Positions 46,101 through 60,105 are shown, numbered from the stretch's first letter. The stretch: DNA of 64,000 nucleotides from Phalacrocorax aristotelis (GCF_949628215.1 NW_027441196.1:186001-250000); one strand, 5' to 3'. Program-made: numbers and translations. The notes: a model not told the origin generated them from the sequence alone.

Positions 46101-49100
46101 CCACAGGCCCCTCCTGCTCCAGGCGGTGCGTCTCCTGGCCCGCTTTCACCATGAGCCCGTGGTGGACAGCCTCCTCCAGAAGCGGCTGCCCGTGGACAGG
46201 TCTGTGCACTCCCACCTCGCCCCACTGTGGTTAAAGACAGACCCTGTGGCTTGCCTGGGTCCTGGGTGAGGGGGAATCCAGTGGAGAAGAAGGTCGCTTG
46301 CCTCCCAAAAGGTCTGAGCACTGCAAGGCTGTGTGCTCCCGTCTCGGGAAGGAACCAGGCATCATAAGCCCCACTGCTGATGAGGAGAGCGTTTGGCCTC
46401 TAGTGAGGGCACCGCAGGTACCAGGGATGTGAGCTCAGGGGTGAACGTCTCTTCCCCTGCAGGGACGCGATGGAGCTGTGGAGGACCTTGGGGAGAAGCG
46501 TCCTGGGGGTTCAGGTCCTGAAGTACTTAACACAGAAATTAGAGGCAGCGGGAGAGAACAACCCTGGGCCCCACTCCTCCGCTCACCAACCGGACCACAG
46601 CCAGGCTGCTCTGGAGTCCCTCACGGTATGTTCGAAGGCAGAGGCATCCCCGCAGCTTTGCATCCGCTGTCTAACTATCAAATGCCTGGGGGGACTGCAC
46701 AGGGGCGACGTGCCAGGGCGTCTCAGCGGTGCCGCTGTAGAGGGGCCGGGGTGCTTCGCTGCTGTCCCTGGCATGAGACCTGCAGGCAGCAAGAGCCCCC
46801 AGGGGAGGCAGAGGGACTGCGCTGGTGGGCAAAGCCCTTGTTTAACAGGTGGTTCTTGGCTGGATTTCCCTGTAGCTCCCCCGTGCCATCTCCGAGGTGG
46901 TGTTCGTGCTGCCAACCGAGGAAAGGGTCCGGCGCCTGCTTCCCCGCCTCCTTCCAGGCCTCCTGGGTGAGGTCAGCAAGGTGCTGGGGGAGGAGATGCT
47001 GCTCCCCCCTTTGAGATGCCGGAGGGGACTCTTCCTCAATGTACCGAGAAGTGAGGACAAGCCGTGCAGGTAAGGAGCAGGAGGGGCAGGGAAGTTGGGG
47101 AGCTTTACTTCCCCACCCAGGCGTGTTCGTCTGTGGTGCTGAGGGAGCACTTTGGCCTGCCCTGTTTCCTTGGCGTGGCGGCCGGTTCAGGGCTGTCTTG
47201 GCTTCTCTTCTTTCCTGGAGAACCACCTGTTCCCAGAGAGGAAGGGGTTGTGGGGTTGGCACCACCAACTGCTCTCATCCTGCCTCCTGTGCAGCCTTGA
47301 CGGCAGCGTGTCCTTCTTCTCCCTCCGCTGACCGGGCAGAGACCCTGCGTGGGGTTGGCCCAGCCCACAGACGGGGAGACCCCTCCTGGCCCGGGGGCGG
47401 TGGCCCAGCTCCGGCCATGGCCATCTGTGGTCTGGTGTCCTAGAGACTCAGCTCGTCTAATCTGCGGCCTGGCAGGGCATGACCAGAGGGCTTGGCTGTA
47501 GCAGCAGAGATCCTGCCTGTAAAATCTGTCGGTGGGCGGACCCATTGGGTCACCTCCTGACAGCACTGGACTCTGCCCCCGCTCCTGGTCCTCAAGAGCT
47601 GGGGGAAATTGGAGCTATCTGTGACCTGCAAGTCCTGCTGCATAAAATGCTGGCGAGACGAGCCCTCAGGGAGCGCCTTGGGCATCTGGCATCGAGTGAG
47701 CCCAGGGACCCTGCGCTGCCAGTGGCTTGAGGCATGGCAAAGGATGAAAATGTCCATTTTCTGAGAGCTTTATGGACTTGAATGCTACCAAGCGTCATTT
47801 CAGGGGTACCTGGCCTCCAGCACGGGGCCGTGTGGGATGAGCGGAGCAACACCTCCCACGGCGGCAGAGCTTTTTAGCTCCACCACAGCAAATCTTCCCC
47901 AGAAGTGCTGCGATTTGCGATGTCTTTGGGCTTTCTTTTTGCCAGCCCTTACCGTGAGGCTCTAGAGCTGGTGCTGAGCAGATGCATGGAGAAGAGGTGG
48001 CTGCTGCTGCTACGGAGGCAGGGAGCGTGGGCATTTCTCGAAAACCCGCGGGCTCATGCCGATGGTGTGTGCCTCCTGACGAGGTGAGACCCCGGGGCTG
48101 CGCCTCACCGTCCTGTGGGCGGCTGTGCCCAGGGAAATGGCTGCCAGGACCATTCCCGTGTGCCCAGGGAGCTGCCTTGCAGGGCTGAACAGCGCCCGCG
48201 TCGGAGCAGGGGAAGTTTTGGGTCGTGGCCTGTGCTCTTGCCGCATGACTGTGTGTCGCCTTCTTGTGCTCTATGTGCAGCGTCCTGCTTCGCAACCAGC
48301 TCGTCTCAAGGGGAGTGATATGGGCCCTTTCCCAGTGGCTGAACTCCCGCTCGGATAACCTGCAGCTCACGGCAACGGCTTTCTTTGCTGAGGTGAGGCA
48401 ACAGGGCGGGGAGGAAGGCTTCAGAGGGCTTCTCTTAGGAAAGTGCTGCTTGGGATGTCTCTTCTGAGGGAAGAAGGTGCCAGGAGAGAGTCACCGTCCA
48501 GTGGATCCAATGGATCCTCATTTCTTTGAAGCCCATTCGCGTGCTGTGCCTGGGCTTGGCTGGCACCCTGGCACTCACGGGCATGTTGCTTTATTGTAGC
48601 TGATGAAGGACCCCCCGATGATGGAGAAGAAGTTCCTGGAGAGTGTCCTAGGCGTCTTGGTGGAGAGATCACAGCACGGAATCAGCGCTGTGCGGCAGAT
48701 GGCAGCGAGAGGCCTGGGCAATGCAGTCAGGAGAGCACCCGAGGAGGTGAGACCAGCTTTTCCCTTCTCTGACTGCAGCCACTCACTGGCAGGAACCTGG
48801 TGGAGAGCTGCACGGGGCTTTGAGAGCTTGGCCAGGCTAGCAAAGGCAAACGGGGCTCTTTCCTAAGGCCACGCTCCTTTCTCTGATGTCCGCAGGGTGG
48901 CAAAGGGGGACCTGGCGCCAAACAAGGCTTCCTGGGCTGAGATCCCCTCTGAGCCGGTTTCTAGCAACTTCAGCCCCTGGCAGATGAAGGGTTCCTGACC
49001 AAACACTCTTGCCCGTCAAGGAGTTAGAGCCCCCTAACAGTTCCCCCGAGGGGGCCCAAGCCTGTGCTGCCCTGTGCATCTCCCTTGGCCTCAGGAGGAG

Positions 49101-51568
49101 CTTGGCCGGCTCACTGCGACCAAGGAGCCTGCAGGCAGCTCCCCCATGTACCAGGGCTTGAGGCCTTGTAGGACAATCCCGTAAGAGCTCAAATGGCCAA
49201 ACCGGCCTAACCCTTCCCACGGGTGGGGTCTGCACAGCACCCTGCGTGGGGATCAGAGGCGCAGGCAGGGCTGCACGAGTCAGGGCTCCCAGCACCTGAA
49301 GGGACTGCCTTTATTAGCCTCTCTTTCTCTGAAGTGCTGGCTCTGACAAAGAGCATGTCAGAAGAGATCTTAGAGAGTCTCGAGCCCCTTTCCTGAGGGG
49401 ATCAGAACAGGCCAGCGCCTCCTGGTGCAAAACATAAGCAATGGTAAAGAGGCGCTGTTTGGGCCAGGACTCGTGAGAAGCTTGTGGGGTCTTTGGCTTT
49501 GCAGGTGCGAAGGCACAAGGAGGCCATTCTGGAGGCGCTGCAGAGGGGCCTGAGGGACACCACCTGTCCCGAGGTGGCTGCTGAGAGCATGCTGGTGCTG
49601 GCTGAGGTGGTGAGGAAGCTGAAGGCAGAGGGCTTGGGGTCTGCCTTCAAAGACGTCGCCAGGTCCACCAAGATGTTCTTTGAGGCTGTGAGTGAACCAA
49701 CTCTTTCTTCTGCTTGTCTGAGAGGTGGGGGCGGGGAGGGAGGCGGGACGGTGTGTGCCCAGGGCCTCCCCGTGCTGCGTGGAGGCTCTCTGCTGGCTGA
49801 ACATCTGCTTGGACCCTTTCCCCCCACTCTTCTGCGGGTAGGGTGGGCTGTGCTGTCAAGTGCCTGTGTCTGCCCCAGGACGGCAGGGTTTCTCGTGCGC
49901 TCCTGTGGTTTCCCAGGCATTACATGGCTCCCCTGCCAGAAAGGCTGCTTAGGTGCCCGGAGGCTCCCTGTGTATTGGGAGTCACTCCGGGACTCACGAC
50001 CTAGGTGGCAGGGAAGGAATCTGGATGAGGTGACCTTCTTTCCAAACCATTGTTTTCCAAAGCACTGTATTCAAGCACACTGATTTACCGATCCCTGATT
50101 CTTGTTCTGGTTGTTTACGTACTGGTTTCTTGAGGGTGGAAATGAGTGGACGAGAGCTGTTTCTTGGGCTGCTCTTCTCCACGGGCAGCGCGCGATTGTT
50201 GAAGTGGCGTTGGTAGGAGGTGCCCTCATTACCCAGCTGACAGATGGGGTCTGTGAGTTGCAGGAGCCAGAGGTCCTTCGCTCCTCGGCCTTCAGCCTCT
50301 ACGCCGCCCTGGCCTCCTCCGCCTCAGGGAAGAGATCATTCTTCGCCAGGGAAGTGGCGGAAACCTGGGTCAGCCTTCTCTTGCACCTCCGGGATCCTGA
50401 CCCTGAAGTCTCCAATGCAAGAGCCCCCACATCTCATTTGCAAAGCCGTAGCAAGCCGTAGAAAGGCATAGAAAGCTGCCTGGCGAACTGCTGCAGCCAG
50501 TGCCCTCCCTGCCCGGAGACTGCGTCTGGGGCAGCCCCCTCTGCTGGGGGGGTGAGCTGAGCAGAGCTCAGCTGGACGAGCTTCCTGGCAAGGACCCCAC
50601 CCGCTCCCACAGGGGAGGAACGACGTGGCTCGACTCTCTTTTTCAGGTGTGCAGGACCGCTCTCTATCTCTGCGCTCCGTTTTTGGGGCCAGAGCGGGTG
50701 CAGGAGACCATCATCACCTCCATCGGTCTGAGCGCAGCCGAGCTGCAGTACGAGGTTTGCCATTGCCTGGTGAGTGAGCTGTGCCCTGGGGAGAGGTTGC
50801 GGCCGCAGGGCCCTTCCCCAGAACCGAGAGGGGAGCATGAGGTGACATGCCACGGGTGGGCAGGGTGCGAGCCGGGTAGCTGGTGCAGAGGCACGGCCAC
50901 CCCTTCTGGACACCTGCGCTCTCTCTCTCGCTCCCTCTTTTCTCTCCCTTTCCCCTTGTGGCCCACCCAGCCAACCGGCCGTGGGTCAGCAGAGGGGTCT
51001 TTTTGGCCAGAGAAGAAATTGTGCCTCTCTGCTTGCCCCTAGGTCAGAGATGCCCCTGCTGTGCTGGAGAGGCTCCGCAGCATCGCCAGGAGCCGCCACC
51101 TCGAGAACGGGCAGGCGCTGCACTCTGCCACCATTGCAGTCCTAGGTGAGAGTCAGGGCTGGGGCCCGATGCTGTGCTCCTCCCTGCCAAGATGGCCACG
51201 GTGGCCTGCGCTTTCCCCATCTGCCCAGGGAGGCCAGGGCTGGGGCCGGCCTTAGGAGGGCTGCCACAGAGGGGTTTGCCGAGGGCTCAGTGCGAGCGTA
51301 GGAGAAGGGCTGCAGAGCGGGTGCCGGTGGGGAGGCTGGACCCCGCACGAGGCGACGCTCAGCTCTGGCGGCTGCTATGTCGCGACTGTAAAGTTCTGAT
51401 CTTTCTAGCCTTCCCCTCCAGCTCCCCAAGCACGTCCCAGGTGTAGGGGAGGGCCACAAGCCAGGGCTGTGGGGCAGTGCCTTGACACTCACCTCTTTGT
51501 CCCATGCCTTAGGAGACATCCTGGAAAAAGCAAGAGGCCTTAGCGGCTCTTGCCGGCAGCAGGAGTGA
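42932..51568 (+). CDS. MROH-like (maestro HEAT-like repeat) gene, copy B
   Basis: Exons: 42932-43209, 45373-45479, 45835-45902, 46045-46199, 46463-46625, 46876-47069, 47946-48083, 48281-48392, 48600-48746, 49505-49687, 50264-50416, 50647-50769, 51043-51145, 51513-51568. The 659-residue frame is intact, as in copy A. I see seven coding differences from copy A. Five change the protein: Leu to Phe in exon 2, Phe to Leu in exon 5, Leu to Pro in exon 6, Glu to Asp in exon 8, Ala to Val in exon 10. Two in exon 7 are silent. All splice sites, including the GC donor at 50417, are kept. Both copies could make protein; expression is unknown. The Leu to Pro change falls at the start of a predicted helix and might weaken it. 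Confidence 0.75.
43154..43944 (+). repeat. Polypurine tract, copy B
   Basis: Same tract as 1240-2030, with the gaaa/gaag microsatellite at about 43806-43856. No length change between the copies is visible, which is notable for a sequence of this kind and fits a very recent duplication. Confidence 0.85.
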
Positions 51569-51804
51569 GGCTCCTATTCTCAGGTAGGTTTGAGCAGAGC
51601 CGAGCTCTGGCTCTGCTGGTCAGGGAGGAGCTTGGAGGCCTGGCAGCAAAAGGCCTGGCTCGGAGCAGGAGAGGAGCACCCAGCAAGGGCAGCTCCTCAT
51701 CGCCCCTCCCGTGTCACTGCAGCTTCCTATTGCCCGCGGCCAGAGGCAGACAAGATCTTCTGCGACTGTGACAGTGACCACTGCGAGCCGGGGGTACTTA
51801 TGGC

Positions 51805-51810
51805 AATAAA
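51805..51810 (+). terminator. Poly(A) signal of the MROH gene, copy B
   Basis: AATAAA in the same position after the stop as in copy A, with the same T-rich downstream stretch. Confidence 0.7.
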
Positions 51811-51876
51811 CCTCCTTTGACCGCCACGCCGATGGAGAGTGATCTTTCTTTCCTAGAGGCGGGGGGCCGTGCCAGG

Positions 51877-52095
51877 GCCGTGCCAAGGCCTGAGGGGATG
51901 CACCCACAGGTGCTGAGGGAGCTGGCTGATGTGACCACAAGGCTGCTCTCAGTGACCCTTGAAATGTTGCAGCAACTGGGGAAGGTTCCTGAGGACTGGG
52001 AGAAAGCAAATGTGGCTCCTGTCTTCAGGAAGGGCCAGAAAGAAGATCCAGGGTGGCACAAGCTGGTTGGCCTCACTTCAGTCCTTTGGGACATG
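51877..52095 (+). mobile_element. CR1 LINE fragment (+), copy B
   Basis: Copy of the fragment at 9962-10180, with a few substitutions and one base fewer just upstream. Confidence 0.85.
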
Positions 52096-53504
52096 GGGGA
52101 CCACAGGGGTTTGTTCACTTTGGGTTTAGGTAGTGTTGTGACACCATCTCCCATAACACCCTCACTGAGGAGGTGACAAAGGTCGAGTCCGATAAGAGGC
52201 TGTGGAGGGAGACTGAAAACGTTCCCGTGGATGCCCAGAGGGCTGCAATTTGTGGCACAAAACCCCGTGAGAGGATCGCTCACTAGCGGTGTGCCAAGTT
52301 TGGGCAGCGGTGCTGATGCAACGTCCACTCCTCACAAGTGATGAAGACACCGTGGCAGAGCACGCTCTCAGCTAGTTGGCAGGTGACAGGGTGCCACAGT
52401 GCTAAACCCCCTGACTAGGGTCGTTGGGAGACTCCACATGAGGAGGGTTTAAGGTTTTAATATCAAGTTTACTTATTTGAGGATATTTGATGTTGTAGGG
52501 GATTTTTACTAAGAGAAGCGCTCTCTACTGAATATACCGAAATCACATGATAGTGAAATCCCAACAGAAGCAGAAGAGAGCAATTGCACTCTACAGCGGA
52601 ATCAGATGGCAAATAGGATTCCCATTACCTATCTCCATATGCTCACTGTCAGGATGCTGGGTGTCCCCAGTCGCCAGGAAGGAGTACATGGGTTTAAGGC
52701 AGCTGAAGCCCATTTCTCTCTTCCAAGTATATTTTGCCGGCTTTTTGACTTTTACACTCTATGCTGGCTTGGGCCACCTACCACCACATATACACTTCTC
52801 CCATGCTGGTCTAGCTGGCTCAGGGCAATAATACTTTCTAATGATTATTTTAGGCAAGACCATTACGTAACTACTTTACCCACTCAATTGATACGTCCAT
52901 GAATCGACAACAAAAGGCGCCATCCAGTCCCCTTGGTGTTGAGGCAAGTTCTGCTTGCTTTACAACAGCCATAGTCACCTCCTAACATTATTTTCTGAGC
53001 TCCGTGAGCCCATCATCCTTGCCTAGCTTCTCCAGTGTGGGGTTTGTTTTGGTCAGTCACATAGGAGCCGAAGGAGCAGCCACCACAACAGCCAGGCGTA
53101 ACAGAGCTGGGGAAGCCCTGGCCGTGAACGACTTGTTCTGGCAAAGTAATTGCCTCTTTAGAAGAAAAGGTTTTACACTGTTCGAATCAAATACAAACAG
53201 TTCTGCATAGAGAGGGAGCGAGTCATTTACCTACACCAAAATTAGGGGCAAAGTTTCTTTGGATCTCCCACCTGAGCCTCTTTTGTATCAAATTCTCCTT
53301 CTTGTCTCCCATCCTCGTGTGACGCACAACAGCAAAGAGCCTGGGACCATCGTCTAAAGAACCCCCCATAGGAACGGGTAGGCTGCCGTGGGGTCCCTCT
53401 AGGCGGTGCAATACCCACGCTTTACAAACCCAGCCTGGAGGCAGTCTTCTAGAACTGCACTAGCAAGGATTGCCTCAAAGGGGCTAAGCCTTTCCCTCGG
53501 TCTC

Positions 53505-54175
53505 CTGGCTCTGCTTCCGTTCACACAGCCCAGGATGGCCTTGGCCACCTTTGACTCCAGGGCGTGCTGGTGGCCCATGTGCCATTCACCGTCCACCAGG
53601 TCCCCAGGGCTGCTTCCACAGAGCAGCTCCAGAGCCAGGCAGTGCCCAGCCTCTGTGGCTGTGATTTGTTAGGCTGCTGCAGGGGCAGGGCTTTGCTTTT
53701 CTCCCTGCTGAAATTCCTAAGGTTCATGCCAGCCCATGCCTCTCGCCGGTTGAGCTCCCCGGGGCTGGCCGCTTTCCCCCAGAAGGCCATCATCTGCAAA
53801 CTTGACGAGCGTGCCTTCCATCACCTCTTCAAGGTCACTGATAAAGAAGTTATACAGGACAGGTCTCCAGATGGACGCATGAAATGCTCCTGTCGGTACT
53901 GCTTTCTAGTTAGAGTATGAACCACTTAGTCACAAGCCTCTGAGCCCAACCGCCCCTCCGGCATTTGACCCAACTGGTTACCCAGGCATGGTGACCAGAA
54001 CTTGCTCACCTGGATGCACGGCTATTGTTGGGGATGCTATTGAAAGGCTTGCTGAAGTCAAAGTCAAAGATGCCTTTTCACTTCCTCTCCATGACCTTTC
54101 AGAGATGATACGGAGCAGCCCCACTATGACTTTGGCCTGCTCTCTTAGCCCCTTTGGCTGCAGCCCCTCTAGCCC
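53505..54175 (-). mobile_element. CR1 LINE fragment (-), copy B
   Basis: Copy of the fragment at 11590-12260; a handful of substitutions (for example cttgacgag for cctgacaag) separate them. Confidence 0.85.
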
Positions 54176-54712
54176 CCCAGACTCTAAGAGCTTCCGTTAA
54201 ATAAACCACCCCTGAATTGCTCCTTGCCCACTGCTGCTTCTGCTTCTTCTCCTCACACCCTGCCTTGATGCACACAGGCCTGGGAGACCCTTCTCGTGGA
54301 GACTGAGGAAAGGAAGATTTCTGAGGATGCAGCTCTGACCTACCTGCACCTCCTCTTCCTATTTCATCTGCTCGATTCGGCAGCAGGCCCGCGGTTTCCC
54401 TTTTCATCGCCTTACTGTTAATGAAGCAGTAGCAGCTCATCACTCTGCCCATACCCTCACTTGCAAGCGTCTCTCCTAGGGAAGCCAGGGACGTGACGGA
54501 CACCCGGCTGCACCCTACGACACTCCGAGGTCTAGAGAGAGACAAAGACCCCAAACCTCAGGAAATAAGACACCGAAAAATCATAAGTGAGATCGAAGGG
54601 TTGAAAGAACCAGGACGGTCAGCCTTGAAACCTTGCCTAGAGAGAACAGAAAGCCCCTAAAGCAGAAAGATGGGAATAGCTGCCCTGGGGCTCACCATTG
54701 CTCAGGCAGAAG

Positions 54713-54854
54713 CTCTGCAGAGCTGCTCCCCAGCCCCTCGTTCCCCAGGCTGTCTGTATATCCCAGGTTGCCATGCCCCAGGGGCAAAATCAGGCACTTG
54801 CCCTCATTAAACTTTATACAGTCGGTGATTGCCCAGCTCTCCAGCCTGTCCAGG
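54713..54854 (-). mobile_element. CR1 LINE (-), remaining 3' portion, copy B
   Basis: Matches 14518-14659. The rest of the element's 3' part, together with the minisatellite, is deleted in copy B. Confidence 0.88.
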
Positions 54855-54954
54855 AGACATGGTAGTGTTAGGAGATATGGTAGTCTCGGGTTGACGGTTG
54901 GACTTGGTGATCTTAGAGGTCTTTTCCAACCCTAATGATTCTGTGATTCTATGG
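54855..54954 (+). mobile_element. CR1 3' end (+) nested in a CR1 (-), copy B
   Basis: Same nested fragment as 14660-14741 but 18 bp longer, with the complete gacggttggacttggtgatc stretch of a CR1 end. Confidence 0.85.
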
Positions 54955-55378
54955 TCTCTCTACAGGGCCTCTCTGCCCTCGAGTGCCAACAGCTCCTCCC
55001 AGTTTTGTGTCGTCAGCAAGTTTAGTTAGTATTCCTTCAAGCCCTGCACCCAAGGCATTTACCAAGAGATTAAAGAGTACCAGAGCCAAGATGGAGCCCT
55101 GTGCAACCCCACTAGTGACTGGCCGCCAGCCCGATGTAAGCCATTGACTATGACCCTTTGAGCCCGACCCATCAGCCCATTGCTCACCCACTGCATGACG
55201 TGTTTATCCAGCTCTGTGCTGGACAGTTTGTCCAGGAGAAGACTGTGAGAGACAGTAGCAAAAGCTTTACTGAAATCCAAAAAGATCACATTGGCCGACT
55301 TCCCTTGTTCAGCTAGGTGCGTGACCTCATCATCGAAGGAACTCAGATTTGTCGTCGTTGCCCATTTGTCGCTCCAAT
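54955..55378 (-). mobile_element. CR1 LINE (-), reverse transcriptase core, copy B
   Basis: Copy of 14742-15165 with a few substitutions. Confidence 0.92.
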
Positions 55379-56366
55379 TCATCCTCTCCCCCCAAATCCA
55401 TACCCTGGCGGGCCTGCCTCAGGCCCTGGCAGGAGGGCTGGAGCAATGGCCTTGGGGGGCGACGGGGTGGTTTCCGTTTCTGCGAGGCCTGGAGGGTGCT
55501 GGGCCGTTCCTGCAACACCTTGCTGGCCGAGTTGGACAGCCACGCGGGCAGGGGCGGAGGCGGCGGGGGCGGAGGCAGGCAGGCCGGGCGGCTGTCCGGG
55601 CCAGTGGGGGCTGGTTCCCCCCTGGTGCCCCATGGCTGGCGGGCCGCTTTCCCAGGCACACGTGATGGCTGCTGGTATCGGGTCCAGCTCTCGGAGGGGC
55701 TGGGGGGGTCAGTCCAGCTGTCCGGGCGTGAGGGGCAGCTGCTGGTGTCGGACCGGGCTCTCGAAGCTGCGGCGAGGCGCCTGCAGAGAGAGGAGGCTGC
55801 TGAGGCCCTGCCACGCCTGCGGTGCCCGGAGGGTGTGGGGCAGAGCTGCGCGCCCCACGGGGTCTGGGAACCCGGCTGCATGTGGGAGCTGTGGGCACGG
55901 AGAGCTCTGTGCAGAAAATGGGGCGCCCCGCACCCCTCGGGTGGGGCTCTGCTCCCAGAAGCTGAGAGCTGGGAAGGTTTGTCACCACAGCCTGAGCTGC
56001 TGGGACACCTTGGCCAAGGGCAAGCTCTGGGATTTACAGCATCACCTAGCAGGGTGATTTCTGCCGCTAGGCTCACTGGCGGGGAGATGTCACTATTGCA
56101 GTTCTCTCTTTCTACGGCAACGTCATGCCTTGTTGTTACTTCCTGACCTTCCTCTGCCTATGTCGGTCACTGGCTCTGCTCTTGTCCAAGCAGGGTCCCT
56201 TTTAACCCACATTTGTCTCAGTAAGAAGGGGTTACAGAAAAGAATGCCCACGAATTGAGAGGCCAGTTAAAACTCAGCTCTCCAGAATACCCTGCCTCTA
56301 AATGAGTCTCAGCAAATAGCAGCCATCTCATGCAGAAGTTTGGCAAAAGACCTCCCAACGACTCAC

Positions 56367-56638
56367 CGTCTTCTCTTCCTCCACAGGTGGATCAGACAAC
56401 AAAAAAACATCCCAAGCAGTATGGACCCCAAGACCGCCACGGCACCTTCTATGCAGAACTTCTGGAAATCCTTAGGATCCGTGTCGCTTGAGCTTCTCTT
56501 GCCATCCACACCTGGAGGAACAGTTCTGCACGTTACTGTGTCCTGCGTGCTACTGGTAATCTCACAGGAGGCCTGACGTTGCCAGGAGATGTTTGTCCTC
56601 ACTTTGTTAGCTTCTCTGAACCAGTGAACATCCTGGGG
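56367..56638 (-). CDS. Exon of a single-pass membrane protein, unidentified, copy B
   Basis: Same exon as 16154-16425. The encoded residues look identical and both splice sites are kept; the one nearby change I saw (caacgtttcc for caatgtttcc) lies just outside the acceptor. As in copy A, no partner exons were identified. Confidence 0.5.
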
Positions 56639-59600
56639 CTGCAACGTTTCCTTGGTTTCAGTAGAAACCAAGGAAAGTCCCAAAGCCCTTGCAAATCAAT
56701 GCACTCTGGAGCATCTCTTTCTCCTCTCACCTCTGCCTACACTCCGGGATGGCCATAACCCAGTTTTCCCCGTGCCATGGGTTTGCTCCCCCTTCTTGGC
56801 TACCCTTCCCATTTGCACACAATTTCTTTGGCGCTCGCCCACCCTCGCTCTCCGAGGCTTGCTGGTGCCGCTGCACGGAGACTCTCTCTGACCCGTTGGG
56901 ACAAGCTGTCCCACGGAACAGAACTCATGAGGCCAGATGGAGAGCACATGGGGGAGCGCAGCTCTTTGACCAACCGCCCCTTTGAGCAGCACGGACAAAA
57001 CCCATCCCTGCATCGGGGAGCGCCACCCCCAGCTCTCCCTCCCCAGCCCAGTGCCCACACCCCGAGGGCATGGAGTCAGGCCCTCTCAGGAGACACCTGA
57101 CCCTTGTTCTCCCCCTTTGCCTTTTCTCCAGCGTGGGCACGCTTGCACGCCTCCACTTCTCAGGAGTTGTCTCCCACCTATGGCCCCTGCAAGACTGCTC
57201 AGTACCTGCACTCTTCTGAAAAAATTCATACGTCCTGGCGCGGTGGGCTTCCCCGGGGTTGGACAGCACTGCCAAGAAGGAGAGAAAGGAAAAGCCTCAG
57301 CATGGCTCAGGCCCACAGGATGCAGAAGGATGGTGCAGGATCCCTCTGCCCCAGCAGCGAATCCCTTTGGACCCCAGTTCACAGGAGGGATCCCCCTCTG
57401 TTGTGCCCAGGGCCTCTGGGGACTCACAGCAAGCTCGGGGTACTCAGGGAGGGACATTTGATTAAGAGTCGTCTTTCCCATCATCTACTGAACGTGGCTC
57501 AGGTGGCCTTGCTCCCAAAATTGCAGAGGTCTGAAAATCCTGTGAATGGGCTGCGGTGGGAGGTGAGCATTCCACCACATCCGCAGAGGGTTACCAGCAT
57601 CTCTCTGGCCCGCTGATGGCAATAACCACCGCAGCCCCGAGACGACCGTCATCCTCAGAGAGCCGCTCCTGGCTTCTTTGAGAACACTAGCTCTGTACTA
57701 AGGGTTTGGCTGCCGACCCAATGTGCAGTAGCGGCACCAGGGGAGGAGCCTGCAGACGCCCAGCGCTTTTGATATGTGACCCTGGATGACTGGGGGGCAG
57801 CAAGTACTTGGCATGCCTGTTGATTGAATTGCTGCTGTTTTTTCATCAGAGACTGGCACCGCGTGACCGCCTCCTTCCTGAAGCGCCTCCTTCCCCACAG
57901 TCTCACGGTCCATCTCTTTAGAAAGAGGGTCACTTTAATGAGAAGCAACCGTTCCTCATCAGGAGCGTGGTGTTTTCAGGAGGCAAAATACGTTAATAAC
58001 ACTTAGAAACAAAGCCTGGGCATTTGGGGGTGCACCTCGTCTCTAGTCCGAACTATGTGTCATTCGCAGAGAAAAATTTAAGCACTAGGCACTTTCCAGT
58101 TTACCAGTAGACAGCAAAAGCTGACCTACTGAGAGCCTAGGAGATTGCATGGCATCTTCTTGTTTGCACTTAGTTCATTTTCGGCAGACTTCAAGATGAT
58201 GGTAAATGACTTTGTTCAGAGAGGACAGGAAGATGCTGCACCCAGTTCCGCTGGGGAAAGAGCCCTTTGGAGAAGCACGTCCCATCATGCCAACTCCATC
58301 ACACGGTAAGGGCAACAGACACAGACGGCAGGCTGAACCCCAAGCTCTTGCAACCATGTTCTGGGCACTTTCACAAGTGGCAGCAAAGAGCCCACAGTCC
58401 CCCAAAACAAGAGGAAAACCAGAGCCAAGTTTTCTAAAACACAGCTGGAAACAGACAGCTAAACCACCCAAGGCTGAAGTCACAGCCCCTCATTTTAGCT
58501 GCCTTCAAGTTAGCTGTCGGGCCTCAAGCTGGGTGTGCAGCTCTCACCTGCCCCTGACCGTGAGGTGTCACCGAGAGACCTCAGACATCAAGGAGGACAA
58601 CGGAGCCGGCTGGAGCAGGCTCCCATCCTTGCCAGGCATTCCTGCAGCCCCGGCAGGGTCTGCCGGTCTCAGCGACCCCAAAGTGCCTGCGCATCCTCAT
58701 GCACACCATGCATGGAGCTTTCGGGAGAAAGGATTCCTTGGAGCTCACACCAGCTCTGAACTCAAGCCCAGAGAGCCCGCGGGCTTTGCAGCAGCCACTG
58801 GGAGCAGCAGAGGCTCGGAGGGGCTGTCAAAGACACCTTCGCAGGGCAGAGTATCCCAGGGCACATCACCGAGCCCGAGCCGTGCCCTCTCTGCTCTTCT
58901 GCGTGTCTGAGCATTGGCCAAGAAATTGTTGAGTAAAATTTCACATGAACAGCATCTTCAACCCTAAATGCACATTCCTTGAAGTGACATACCTGTGGGA
59001 TCATCCTGAGGCTCCCAGAGAACATCTGCCTGAGGCGCCTGGAGACCATGGCCTGGAGGCACGGCTGTAATCAAGCACATTTCCATTAGCTGTTGTGATC
59101 GACTTCTTTCCCAGTGACCTGCAGTGACTGGAGGGGGGTCAGGTAATGACACGGGTGGAGATTTCCAAAGCCGCAGAGGGGCCTGAGTGGCCTGTTGGCT
59201 GGCACCTGGAAGCTCTCAAAATACTGTTTCCAGGCCGTGTGCCACACGCCTCAAGCACCGGATGGACATACGGCCCCTTGGGGATTTCTTACTGGGAGAT
59301 CTCTACTGTGCACAAAAGAGGCCAACGTGGAAGCACTGGAGGGAAAAAATGGTCATTTGCACATCTCGTGGAGAAGGGCCTGCTGGGCAGTGGGAGTGCC
59401 CCACCGCTGCCCCATCTGTTCCCCCGGGCTGAGGGCTGGGGCTGTGTGTCGGGGACCTGGGTTTGCCAAGGAGAGCACTGCAGGGCTAGAGCAGGAATGC
59501 TCCCGTCTTCCTGAGCGGATGTCTCCCCAGGAGAGACATCCCCGAGGCTGAAAGCTGGACCCAGCTGGGGAGCGGCAGAGCCACGGCCCCGGGCACAGCT

Positions 59601-59994
59601 GTCACCAGCCCGGCATAGAAGCGCTCCCGAAGGCTACTGCCTTGCTCTGCTGTGCAGCGCTGGCGCCGACGTGCAGGCTGCGGGAAGGCTGCAGCGGGAC
59701 TGGGTGGCACAGGGCCAGCTCTAGGGATGCTTTCTCACCCCACGGCACTGCTCCCGGCCCCACCATTCACCTGGAAAATCCCCCTGCAGTGGCCGCGGCC
59801 CCCTGCGCCTCCCCGCAGCACAACTGCCTCCCACTTGCCCCTGGAGCCGGCCATGGCTCCCCTGGCTCAGCCCAGCCCTGCTGCTCTCCCAGCCTTGCCC
59901 CACCATGGTCCCGGCCCCGCTACCACCCCAATGTGCGCTGGGCGCTGCTCCACGCTGCCCAGGGCTGCATGCCAGCCCTCGCCTGCCCACCTAC

Positions 59995-60085
59995 CTAATC
60001 CCCATGCTTGCCATGGAGCAGCCTGGGCGTCCCGGGCTTGCAGGGCCACCAATAGGAGAATAATAAGGAGGCACGTGGGGGCCAT
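59995..60085 (-). CDS. Possible first exon of a small secreted protein, copy B
   Basis: Copy of 19782-19872. One residue differs (Thr to Ala three residues before the predicted signal cleavage), which leaves the signal peptide and donor intact. Confidence 0.35.
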
Positions 60086-60105
60086 GGTCCCCCGTGCCTG
60101 CACCG